51,524 nt of DNA, from the NCBI GenBank assembly GCA_015056495.1, contig SVGC01000027.1:1-51524 (forward strand), in the 5' to 3' direction. The notes below the pieces were generated by a model that worked only from the letters and a program-made list of their open reading frames with translations, was not told the origin of the DNA and did not search any database. The DNA comes from Butyrivibrio sp. Lineage in GTDB: Bacteria > Bacillota > Clostridia > Lachnospirales > Lachnospiraceae. Each line of letters opens with the position of its first letter. Positions within the stretch are counted from its first letter, which is position 1. A program made the position numbers and the translations under genes. This document shows, piece after piece, positions 18,601 to 25,880 of the stretch.

Positions 18601-18779
18601 CTCACATAATTTTTGGCATAGTGAAATTTCCATAATCCATTTAATGAATAATGAAGACTGCTGACGTTCTGCTCCAATTCTTCCATAGATGCATAGGTAA
18701 TAAAATCTGCATGGACCGGAAGTACGTTTTCTTTAAAAAACGTCGGATCTGCAACCCTCTTATAATCGAATTTTGCCAT
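15696..18779 (-). CDS. lacZ: Beta-galactosidase, GH2 family (LacZ type)
   Basis: This 1027-residue cytoplasmic glycosidase hydrolyses terminal beta-galactosides. It has the LacZ domain order: jelly-roll sugar-binding domain (residues 40-215), Ig-like domain, TIM barrel, second Ig-like domain, and beta-galactosidase small chain (from about 745). The acid/base Glu455 is in WSVGNES and the nucleophile Glu522 in CCEYTHAM. No signal peptide is present. The ATG at 18779 lies six bases beyond the upstream stop, and its GGAGG overlaps the 3' end of that gene, so the two are translated from one transcript. No lactose transporter or repressor adjoins it, so the natural substrate could be plant galactan or arabinogalactan oligomers. 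Confidence 0.96.
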   Translation of the reverse strand: MAKFDYKRVADPTFFKENVLPVHADFITYASMEELEQNVSSLHYSLNGLWKFHYAKNYVSTISGFEKTDYDASGWDDIRVPAHMQMEGYDVPAYINVQYPWDGSEDIKLGQVPQRFNPVGSYIKEFEIPDNFAGKRVHANFQGVESGFALWINGKYVGYSEDTFTPSEFDITDFLKKGTNKMAVQVYKWTASSFLEDQDFFRFSGIYRDVELVAIPEAHVEDLKIRTLLDDKYKDADLEVTVTTAAQKGTIAYTLSRVGKEVCSGEVKNKDNLIIKEHIKEPLLWSAEKPNLYQLTLQVKDSKGKVCEVIRENVGFRRFEMKNGIMCINGKRIVFKGVNRHEFSCDTGRVVNYEEVVKDVQTMKANNINAIRTSHYQNAPYIYRLCDIYGLYMIAENNMETHGTWAIFWKYKRPISESIPGDRDECMDMMLDRVNSTYQLDKNHPSVVIWSVGNESFGGKVIYEMSQKFRSLDSDRLVHYEGIVNDRRYPDTSDMESQMYPSVERIKKFLAENKEKPFICCEYTHAMANSCGGMFKYTDLTDEDPRYQGGFIWDYVDQSIRSKNRYGEEYQAYGGDSGERPTDYNFSGNGIVDGTRTPYAKMQEVKFNYQNITANVVCPNVEIINKNLFTGTDEYDCLIVLERDGVVIATAALETAVKPLSKKSYKLPAVIVDKIKNDTVLIRNDEKVIRHGEYAITVSFRLKEENVWGKVGHEVAYGQQVISDKVKAFETKKKIETVIGDYNIGIRGDNFTVLFSREGKGLTSYRYGGKELIEMIPRPNFWRAPTDNDGGNRMAARYGQWKLASDYCQMGPVPGEKGDGKDYPIIKKKATEVTLTYKYYLPTTPRAEVLVDYTVYGDGRIAVAMDYKGNKKLPPMPEFGMMFKFNADYSNMTYYGRGPAENYNDRNKGARLGIFTSKVSDCVEKYLVPQETGNRTDVRWAKVTDNRGRGLLFEAENMNFSALPYTPDELENAAHPYELPPVHYTVVRASMLQMGVGGDDSWGSRTHEEFLLPNDKKLHFEFSFRGI

Positions 18780-18785
18780 AACTCG

Positions 18786-21335
18786 TTAATCCTCCATAAT
18801 ATAAGTAATAAAATGATTACCATTCTCTTCAAACAATGTAGTTGAATCGTTCATACCATATTTGTAAACAGCCCCTTGTTCAGGATCCAACAACACTGTA
18901 TTCAAACTGTTAAAGCCTACTATCAGGACGGTCTTGCCATTATTAAGTCTGGCAAGAACAGGTATATCCTGATTGACGTAGTACAACATAGCTTCCAGAG
19001 GGCATCCGTCAAGATCAAGGATCTGCGCTCCCTGCAAGGTATCTTCCAATATGTCTATCACGCTGTAACCGTTATTCAGCATAGTATCCACATCTCTGTT
19101 AAAGCCTTCGTACTGAAGCATCAGGTCAAGGCATACTGCTGTAGAATCTTCATCTGTCATATCATCCCATGCTTCTGCAAGCCTTGTGATAGTCATGTTC
19201 TGATTAGATGTCAAAAGATTTCCTCTAAAGTACACGTAATTATTGTTGTTATCTACAACTACCCCAGGACCATTATATGCAGCAAGTATTGCCTGAGCCT
19301 CATCTGTGTAATAACCGCTCAATCCCTGCAAACCATATACATAGTAATATGGCGTCCTGTTTTCTGTATTTATATCTGACTCAACATCCACTTCCTTACT
19401 GCCTTCAAACAGTGTGAAATTAGGTGTCTGTACTATAAGCTTCTTGGTATTTATTGTGCTCTTGGCTACCAGCTCAACTATGCTTTCATATATATCCGAT
19501 GTAACTACTGTAACTGTGTTTTTGCCTGTTTCTTCTTCGAGAGTACTCATGATCTGATCATCATAAGTCTCTGTATATGTTGAATTAGTCTCATCCCAGA
19601 CAACTCTCTTCATCTGGATCTGGTTATCTGCAATAGTTACACTTATAATATATATCCCTGTCGGAGCATAGTCTTCCAATATATTGCCATCTGTATCTCT
19701 TATCAAAAGACTATACATAGCATAGACCGGATTGCCCATCTGGTCTTCATGAATATCTGACTCGTGGATAAGTCCATATACAAGATCCTCACCCATAAAT
19801 CCGAGAACCTTGATCAGGTCACCGTCATCTGCAACGACCTCAGAAACTGTCTGTGTTGCCAGGTTCATAACATTCAGGGTCTTCATTTCAGAATCCTGCC
19901 AGGCTATAACACTATTGGAGTCTGATATTCTATAGCTTCCACCTGCCATATTCTCAATAACTTTTGTCTGGGACTGATCGATGAGGCTTACGCTATATAC
20001 ATCACCTTCATAAGACATGAAGAAGGTATCGCTGCTGTTAACATATGCAAGATCCTCGCTATATGCCATCTGTACCTGTTCATACCTTGAAGATGCTATA
20101 AATGCCTGTTCTTCGATGGTGTTGATAGTTGAATTGTAATGATATACTGCAGTTCCGACTCTTCCCTCGTAATTGCCCCTGTTCATATATCCGGATACAA
20201 TGAAGGACACATTTCCTGCCTCATCTACGCCCAGTATACTTATCAGATGCTGATCGTAAGTGGTTCTTTCATCATTGTTATCATCATCATAAAATCCAAA
20301 AAGAAGTGCTATCTTGTTGTCAGTAGCATTGTAAACAAAGAGTCTTCCGGCAGATACAAAGGCAAATGCTGTTCCACTATCATTTTCCACAATCTCCATA
20401 TCAGGGTCTGATATATGAAGATTGATCAAGGTATCTGTAATATCCTTGCTATCTCCGCTGAACACGTACTCCATAGTACGTTCATAATTAAGCAGGTACA
20501 ATCTGTCTGAAGTATATTTAGTTCTATACACCTCAGTAACCAGATAAGTCTCTTCGTCTCCTTCATTATTTAAAACAAGCTCGTAATCAAGCTCCACAAC
20601 TGCTGTCTGTGAATGCAGGTCTGTTACAGATATCCTTGGCTCTGTATGTGAGACAATTTCTAGCTCTCCCCAGGTAACCTGTGACAAGCTGCTGTGTATA
20701 TTTACTTTGGCAAAAGAGGTATTGTCACCCTCAGAATTGGATTCAAGGTATTTTGTAAGTTCTTCTGAAGAGTCTTTTGTAAAAGTTTTTTCAGAAAAAT
20801 CTTTTGCGAAGGCAATGTGCTCATCTATGAAATATCTGTCCTCGTCACCGGTCCAGACAACTCTTGAATAATATCTGATGGTCTCTGTATCAGTCTCAAC
20901 AAGGAATACAAGCATATACTCTTTGTCTTCATCAATGAGATCTTTTAACTGAAAACTACCTTTTATAGTATCGCTGCTCTCTGTGAGATCAGTGACTTTG
21001 GTAGACTCAACCAGGCTCGAACCATCTATCTGCCTTACTTCAAAAGAAACACTTTCAATGCTCCTGCCATATTTATCAATAGCAAAGCTTAGTTTCCTGT
21101 CTGCATCTGTGGTCATGATATTTCCATGCATGTAATCGCCATCCATCTCCATGGCGTATCCGTGCATGGCATTGATATTATCGGAGCCATCAATAAATGT
21201 TACTATCGGATATGTTGCTGCCTCCATATCATAAGTCATATCAACGCTTTCCTTGTTTGACATGTTCTCAATAATGATGATGGATATTATAAATACCGCG
21301 ATGACATATATTGTTTTTATAATTGATTTCTTCAT
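18786..21335 (-). CDS. Membrane-anchored extracytoplasmic protein with degenerate C39-like domain
   Basis: I do not recognise a named family for the whole 849-residue protein. Residues 5-23 form a hydrophobic segment after MKKS, so it is either an uncleaved membrane anchor or a signal peptide without a lipobox. A long beta-rich, acidic, Asp/Thr-rich middle (about 30-640) shows repeated WD/propeller-like stretches. The C-terminal 120 residues resemble a C39-like peptidase fold: Cys735 in STAVCLDLMLQYEGF, a region with IPVLARL, then VLIVGFN (about 803-809) and LLDPEQG. The His expected just before the VxVxGY strand is replaced by Lys-Thr, and the CG dipeptide is absent, so proteolysis is doubtful. 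It is cotranscribed with lacZ, six bases apart. Function unknown. Confidence 0.8.
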   Translation of the reverse strand: MKKSIIKTIYVIAVFIISIIIIENMSNKESVDMTYDMEAATYPIVTFIDGSDNINAMHGYAMEMDGDYMHGNIMTTDADRKLSFAIDKYGRSIESVSFEVRQIDGSSLVESTKVTDLTESSDTIKGSFQLKDLIDEDKEYMLVFLVETDTETIRYYSRVVWTGDEDRYFIDEHIAFAKDFSEKTFTKDSSEELTKYLESNSEGDNTSFAKVNIHSSLSQVTWGELEIVSHTEPRISVTDLHSQTAVVELDYELVLNNEGDEETYLVTEVYRTKYTSDRLYLLNYERTMEYVFSGDSKDITDTLINLHISDPDMEIVENDSGTAFAFVSAGRLFVYNATDNKIALLFGFYDDDNNDERTTYDQHLISILGVDEAGNVSFIVSGYMNRGNYEGRVGTAVYHYNSTINTIEEQAFIASSRYEQVQMAYSEDLAYVNSSDTFFMSYEGDVYSVSLIDQSQTKVIENMAGGSYRISDSNSVIAWQDSEMKTLNVMNLATQTVSEVVADDGDLIKVLGFMGEDLVYGLIHESDIHEDQMGNPVYAMYSLLIRDTDGNILEDYAPTGIYIISVTIADNQIQMKRVVWDETNSTYTETYDDQIMSTLEEETGKNTVTVVTSDIYESIVELVAKSTINTKKLIVQTPNFTLFEGSKEVDVESDINTENRTPYYYVYGLQGLSGYYTDEAQAILAAYNGPGVVVDNNNNYVYFRGNLLTSNQNMTITRLAEAWDDMTDEDSTAVCLDLMLQYEGFNRDVDTMLNNGYSVIDILEDTLQGAQILDLDGCPLEAMLYYVNQDIPVLARLNNGKTVLIVGFNSLNTVLLDPEQGAVYKYGMNDSTTLFEENGNHFITYIMED

Positions 21336-21409
21336 TCTCTATACCTGAATCCACTTTTATAAAACATTTTTTATGTTGTTAAAGCCTTTAGCTTACTTAA
21401 ACTGCGTAA

Positions 21410-21438
21410 TTGACTTTTAAAAACTATAAGTGTAATAT
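21410..21438 (+). promoter_or_regulatory. Sigma-A-type promoter of the DUF402 gene
   Basis: TTGACT (21410-21415) and TAATAT (21433-21438) are separated by 17 bases. Transcription would start near 21445, about 55 bases before ATG 21499, in the gap shared with the divergent C39-like gene. Confidence 0.5.
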
Positions 21439-21498
21439 TTTTATAACACTAAAAAACAATTATTTTTTGTCTTTTTACAGTTTTTGTCTGGAGGTTCT

Positions 21499-21981
21499 AT
21501 GTTCAAACCTGTGTTATATCGTGAACGCTTTATTCCAAAAGAACTACACCTTCTAAATGATGATATAATTCTGCGCTGCGATGAAGTTCTTATCGTAACT
21601 TCATGGAAAGCCTTCAAAGAAAAGCCTTACTTATCTTATGGACAATCCTGCTATTATCTGAAAAAAGGCTACAAAGTCAGCAAATTCTATACTCCAACCG
21701 GCGAATTTCACTGCTGGTACTGCGATATCGTTACTTATACCTACAAGGAAGAAAGTAACTCACTTATTGTTTCCGACCTGCTTGCAGATGTGGTCATCTA
21801 CCCATCCGGCGAAATGCGTGTCCTTGATCTTGATGAGCTGGTTGAAGCTCACAACAAGGGACTTATAGATACGGATTTATTGAAAAAAAGTCTGCTCTCA
21901 CTGAACAGACTCCTTTCTGACATACATACTTGTGGCATCGATGTCCTGGGACGTCCCATAGACGATGCTCTCCATCAATAG
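21499..21981 (+). CDS. DUF402 family protein
   Basis: The 160-residue product matches the DUF402/YtqA-FomD-like family, small beta-barrel proteins some of which hydrolyse nucleoside di- or triphosphates. The recognisable core is YTPTGEFHCWYCDIVTYTY, followed by the metal-binding-like stretch DLLADVVIYPSGEMRVLDLDELVEAHNKGLI. The frame extends five codons upstream to a TTG, but TGGAGG sits immediately before ATG 21499, which is the start. The gene is convergent with the wall-hydrolase gene and overlaps its last seven bases, so no terminator separates them. Specific substrate unknown. Confidence 0.8.
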   Translation: MFKPVLYRERFIPKELHLLNDDIILRCDEVLIVTSWKAFKEKPYLSYGQSCYYLKKGYKVSKFYTPTGEFHCWYCDIVTYTYKEESNSLIVSDLLADVVIYPSGEMRVLDLDELVEAHNKGLIDTDLLKKSLLSLNRLLSDIHTCGIDVLGRPIDDALHQ

Positions 21982-23168
21982 AATACATGATTTCCTATAT
22001 TTATACCTGAAAGGCCTTCTACCGGTGTTCTAAAATATACACAGTTTCCTACATTGGTCATGCCGCTCATTGCCTGATCTGCTGCTGTGTAGCAGTCTGC
22101 TGTTGCCTTGCCTTCTGCAAGAGCCAGCGCCAGTCTTCCACTGTTTACCGGTGAAAACTGTTTATTCTGATAAATAACTCCCACAACCGTATCCGGATAT
22201 ACTGAACTCAATACTCGATTTACTACTACCGCTCCTACTGCAAGTTTGCCTTCATAAGGCTCAGATCCAGCCTCACAATAAATCAGATTGGCCAGTAGAT
22301 ATCTGTCTCCATCTGCAAAAGACACATCTGAGATATTTCTCCATGATGAATTAGCTGCAAGATTGGAGAGTCGTATTTCTTCAGCCAGCTGTGCTTCCAA
22401 AGCCTTGATATCAGCATTCTGCTGGGCAATTTCATCTTCTATTGCCTGAGCTTCCTGTTCAGCCTCTGAAATGCTGCTGGAATACTGGCTTATATTATTG
22501 GATGTGGTGCTTACCATACCGGATACCCGGCTCTGTTCTGCAACCTGCTCAGCTTTGTAGGTTTCGAGCTCAGCAAGTTCTGTTTCAAGAGCAGCTTCCT
22601 GTTCTTCTATGTATACACGGTTTGCTTCGTAATCCTCAAGCTGCTGCCTGTCATAAGCTGACATGGCATCTATATAATTGCTATGATTTAGAAAATCACC
22701 AAAACTCTGTGAAGACAACAGCATCTCTAAGAGAACAAAATTCTGTTCCTCATATATAAACTGAATCCTCTTTTTCATTGATTCATACTGTTCTTCTTCA
22801 GTCTGTTTGGCTTGTTCCAAATTATTCTGCGTAGTTTCGATTTCCTGCTCTTTGGCGTCTATCTGTTCTTCAAGACTGGACAAATTGTTACTCACTTCTG
22901 TAAGCTGAGTATTTAAAGTATTTAATTCACTTTGAAGCGACTGTTTTGCTTCATTCATCTCAGAGATGTTTTCTTTAGTCTCATCAAGTTCAGACTGATT
23001 CTCATCTCGCTGCTGCTTGGCATCTTCAAGAGCTTTCTTGGTTTCATTGATGCCTGCATATGCTGATATAGAAATAGTAGCGGTTGTAATAATCACTATT
23101 CCAACCGCTATTATTTGCTTTAATTTATTGAATATAAATCTTTTAACCCCACCAATACTGTTTATCAT
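21975..23168 (-). CDS. Secreted coiled-coil protein with SleB/CwlJ-type cell-wall hydrolase domain
   Basis: The 397-residue protein has an N-terminal hydrophobic signal (about residues 17-39, ending SAYAG). Two long coiled coils follow (about 42-130 and 170-265), separated by a short helical region FVLLEMLLSSQSFGDFL typical of PcsB/CwlO-like proteins controlled by FtsEX. The C-terminal 120 residues are a Hydrolase_2 domain (SleB/CwlJ; NLIYCEAGSEPYEG carries the likely catalytic Glu), expected to cut peptidoglycan glycan strands. So this is a PcsB-like stalk carrying a SleB-type head, in what is probably a vegetative wall-remodelling role. Its ATG overlaps the dCMP deaminase stop (ATGA) and it is last in its operon. 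Confidence 0.87.
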   Translation of the reverse strand: MINSIGGVKRFIFNKLKQIIAVGIVIITTATISISAYAGINETKKALEDAKQQRDENQSELDETKENISEMNEAKQSLQSELNTLNTQLTEVSNNLSSLEEQIDAKEQEIETTQNNLEQAKQTEEEQYESMKKRIQFIYEEQNFVLLEMLLSSQSFGDFLNHSNYIDAMSAYDRQQLEDYEANRVYIEEQEAALETELAELETYKAEQVAEQSRVSGMVSTTSNNISQYSSSISEAEQEAQAIEDEIAQQNADIKALEAQLAEEIRLSNLAANSSWRNISDVSFADGDRYLLANLIYCEAGSEPYEGKLAVGAVVVNRVLSSVYPDTVVGVIYQNKQFSPVNSGRLALALAEGKATADCYTAADQAMSGMTNVGNCVYFRTPVEGLSGINIGNHVFY

Positions 23169-23647
23169 ATAGTAATCTGTATATTTCTTCCGCTTCTCTG
23201 ATATTGATAGTACCTTACTCCCGCTGCATCAAACATCCTTTTAGATGCTTTGGTTGATGCAGAATCACAATATTTATCGCTATCATATACTACTGTTTTG
23301 ATACCAGCCTGAATGATAGCTTTTGCACACTCATTACATGGAAAAAGTGACACATATAGTTTGGAGCCTACCAAACTTCCACCCCTGTAGTTTAATATGG
23401 CATTTAACTCACTATGTGTTACAAAAGGATACTTTGTAGCAAGTTCATCATCTCCGTCACGATCCCAAGGGAATTCGTCATCGGAGCATCCTTTTGGAAA
23501 TCCATTATATCCCATAGATAAGATGTTGTTCTCATCGTTTACTATACAGGTTCCAACCTGTGTATTTGGGTCTTTTGATCTCATGGCAGCCAATTTAGCT
23601 ACGCCCATGAAATACTCATCCCAGGATATATAATCCTCTCTTTTCAT
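23165..23647 (-). CDS. dCMP deaminase (ComEB family)
   Basis: The 160-residue product deaminates dCMP to dUMP for dTMP synthesis, or belongs to the closely related ComEB group. The zinc-dependent deaminase site is intact: HSELNAIL (His and catalytic Glu) and PCNECAKAI (two Cys). A further metal or regulatory segment, NGFPKGCSDDEFPW, is typical of dCMP deaminases. The frame extends 11 codons upstream, but GGGAGGTGACA directly precedes ATG 23647. It follows upp by 33 bases and overlaps the next gene by four, placing it in the pyrimidine-salvage part of the operon. Confidence 0.92.
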   Translation of the reverse strand: MKREDYISWDEYFMGVAKLAAMRSKDPNTQVGTCIVNDENNILSMGYNGFPKGCSDDEFPWDRDGDDELATKYPFVTHSELNAILNYRGGSLVGSKLYVSLFPCNECAKAIIQAGIKTVVYDSDKYCDSASTKASKRMFDAAGVRYYQYQRSGRNIQITI

Positions 23648-23680
23648 TGTCACCTCCCATGTATTGGTATTTTGATTCAA

Positions 23681-24310
23681 TTATTTTGTACCGAAAATTC
23701 TGTCTCCAGCATCGCCAAGACCTGGAACGATATATGAACGGTCGTTAAGTTTCTCATCAACTGCACCGATAAAGAGATCTACATCAGGATGAGCTTCCTG
23801 AAATGCTTTGATTCCTTCTGGAGCTGCGATGATGCATAAGAAGTGGATGTGCTTGCATCCTTTGTCCTTGAGCATTGATACAGCTGCGATTGAAGAACCG
23901 CCTGTAGCAAGCATAGGATCTACTACAAAGATTTCTCTTTCTGAACAATCACTTGGAAGCTTGCAGAAATATTCTACAGGTTTAAGTGTCTGTGGGTCTC
24001 TATATAATCCGATATGTCCAACCTTAGCTGCTGGTATAAGTGTAAGCATACCATCAACCATTCCAAGACCAGCTCTTAAGATAGGTACAACGCAGAGCTT
24101 TCTACCTTTTAATTCCTTAACTGTTGTCTTGCAGATAGGTGTCTCGATCTCAACATCCTGAAGCTGCAGGTCACGTGTTGCTTCATAACATATAAGAGTT
24201 GCAATTTCACTGATAGTATCTCTAAAATCCTTTGTGCCAGTGTCAATCCTTCTTATGTAACCAATTTTGTGCTGAATAAGTGGGTGATCCATTATCACTA
24301 CTTTGCTCAT
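23681..24310 (-). CDS. upp: Uracil phosphoribosyltransferase
   Basis: Upp converts uracil and PRPP to UMP. The 209-residue length is standard. Visible motifs are the N-terminal [24 protein letters not shown], the PRPP loop [11 protein letters not shown], and the uracil-binding C-terminus [17 protein letters not shown]. The start overlaps the rpiB stop by four bases, and its ribosome-binding site GGAGGAG lies inside the end of rpiB, indicating coupling. Confidence 0.97.
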   Translation of the reverse strand: MSKVVIMDHPLIQHKIGYIRRIDTGTKDFRDTISEIATLICYEATRDLQLQDVEIETPICKTTVKELKGRKLCVVPILRAGLGMVDGMLTLIPAAKVGHIGLYRDPQTLKPVEYFCKLPSDCSEREIFVVDPMLATGGSSIAAVSMLKDKGCKHIHFLCIIAAPEGIKAFQEAHPDVDLFIGAVDEKLNDRSYIVPGLGDAGDRIFGTK

Positions 24311-24750
24311 TTTGTCTCCTCCATTTTAGATATTAATGCAATTCGTCTACTGTGTTTTTCAAGTCCTGAAAATTCAGTATCCAAAAAAGTATCTACGATA
24401 TCGATTGCAAGATTGTCACCAACCATACCACCGCCAAGGGCAAGCATATTGGCGTCATTATGCTCTCTTGTCATACGCGCTGAAAGTGTATCAGAGCACA
24501 GTGCACATCTGATTCCTTTAACCTTGTTAGCTGTAATGCTGATGCCGATTCCTGTTGTACATATAACAATACCTCTGTCACATTCGCCTTCGCTAACAGC
24601 TTTTGCAGCAGCCTCTCCAAAAATAGGATAATCACAAGAATCCTTACTGTATGTACCAAAATCCTTGTACTCCAGTCCTCGTTCCTCCAGGTGCTTCATG
24701 ATCACCTGTTTTAACTCAAATCCCCCATGATCACTACCAAGTGCTATCAT
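24307..24750 (-). CDS. rpiB: Ribose-5-phosphate isomerase B
   Basis: RpiB interconverts ribose-5-phosphate and ribulose-5-phosphate. The 147-residue product has the family start [12 protein letters not shown], the catalytic-Cys segment [23 protein letters not shown], and [14 protein letters not shown]. It precedes upp directly, so the operon supplies ribose-phosphate close to a PRPP-using enzyme. A ribosome-binding site GGAGG lies just upstream of ATG 24750. RpiB-like sugar isomerases with other substrates exist, but the residues seen fit RpiB. Confidence 0.94.
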   Translation of the reverse strand: MIALGSDHGGFELKQVIMKHLEERGLEYKDFGTYSKDSCDYPIFGEAAAKAVSEGECDRGIVICTTGIGISITANKVKGIRCALCSDTLSARMTREHNDANMLALGGGMVGDNLAIDIVDTFLDTEFSGLEKHSRRIALISKMEETK

Positions 24751-24811
24751 TATTGATCCTCCTATTATTATGCTATAATATTTTATTTAATGCAATTTCG
24801 TTTATTTGCAT

Positions 24812-25870
24812 TTAAACGTGTTCAACATGATGACCTGCTGCCTTAAGAAGTCTGTTCATTATTGCCTGACCAATGCCGCTTTCATCAAAGGATTCTGAAA
24901 ACATAACATCGACGTTTTCATCATCAAATTCTCTAAGTATCTTGAAGAGCTGTTTAGCAATTGTTTCTTCATTTTCTCTATTTCCGGCACTTTTTACTTC
25001 ATCTGCCTTATATAGATCAAATGTTGCATCTGTACAAATGATACCAACTCTTTTGCCTTCGTTCATGTAAGATTTTGCTTCTTTATTGATATATTCCACT
25101 ACATTTTGCTGACTGCCCTCTACTATAGTGAGCTCTCCCTTTGGAGCGTAGTGTCTGTATTTCATTCCCGGAGCCTTTGGCTTTAACTTGGAATTGGCAT
25201 CTATTATTGTCTTGTCAACATCAACGCTGCCAAGTACATTCTGCAACATCTCAAAAGTGATATAACCGGGTCTGAGTATCATTGGTGTATCAACGGTAAG
25301 ATCAACAATTGTTGACTCCAGGCCTATACCTACCTGGCCGCCATCTATTATCATCTCGATCTTGCCATCAAGATCTTCTACACAATATTTTGCCACTGTT
25401 GGGCTTGGTCTTCCAGATATATTTGCACTTGGAGCTGCTATATATCCGCCCTCTGCCTTGATCAGCTGTGCAGCAATCTTGTTGCTAGGCATACGTATTG
25501 CTACTGTATCAAGTCCGCCTGTTGTTTCCTTAGGAACAGCATCAGACTTGTTCATTATCATTGTAAGAGGTCCCGGCCAAAAGGCATCTGCAAGTTTATA
25601 TGCAGCTTCCGGTACTTCTGATACGATTTTTTCTACGTCTTCCATGCAGCATACATGTACGATAAGTGGATTATCTGAAGGTCTGCCTTTGGCTGCATAG
25701 ATTTTTTTGGAAGATTCAGGATTTAACGCATCTCCTCCCAATCCATAGACTGTTTCTGTCGGAAATGCGACAAGTCCTCCTTCTTTCATGATCTTTCCGG
25801 CTCTCTCTATTGCTTCAAGAGCTTTTTCATCAATATTATCTTCTTCAATTTTTACTAATTCTGTTTTCAT
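24812..25870 (-). CDS. tsaC: Threonylcarbamoyl-AMP synthase (Sua5/TsaC type)
   Basis: This enzyme makes threonylcarbamoyl-adenylate from threonine, bicarbonate and ATP for the t6A37 modification of ANN-decoding tRNAs. The roughly 352-residue length shows the two-domain Sua5 form. The YrdC domain (residues 20-215) has FPTETVYGLGGDA, the KGRPSDNPLIVHV motif and SANISGRPSPT; the C-terminal Sua5 domain follows a linker containing APGMKYRHYAPKG. The frame is open eight codons further, overlapping the GH18 stop, but neither start has a strong ribosome-binding site; ATG 25870 with GAGAT upstream is slightly better. Confidence 0.93.
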   Translation of the reverse strand: MKTELVKIEEDNIDEKALEAIERAGKIMKEGGLVAFPTETVYGLGGDALNPESSKKIYAAKGRPSDNPLIVHVCCMEDVEKIVSEVPEAAYKLADAFWPGPLTMIMNKSDAVPKETTGGLDTVAIRMPSNKIAAQLIKAEGGYIAAPSANISGRPSPTVAKYCVEDLDGKIEMIIDGGQVGIGLESTIVDLTVDTPMILRPGYITFEMLQNVLGSVDVDKTIIDANSKLKPKAPGMKYRHYAPKGELTIVEGSQQNVVEYINKEAKSYMNEGKRVGIICTDATFDLYKADEVKSAGNRENEETIAKQLFKILREFDDENVDVMFSESFDESGIGQAIMNRLLKAAGHHVEHV

Positions 25871-25880
25871 ATTACTTATC

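Noticed and set aside
15696..18779. lacZ as part of the GH105/GH112 pectin locus
   Set aside because: It lies over 20 kb away, is cotranscribed with an unrelated anchored protein, and lacks the shared upstream motif, so no link can be claimed.
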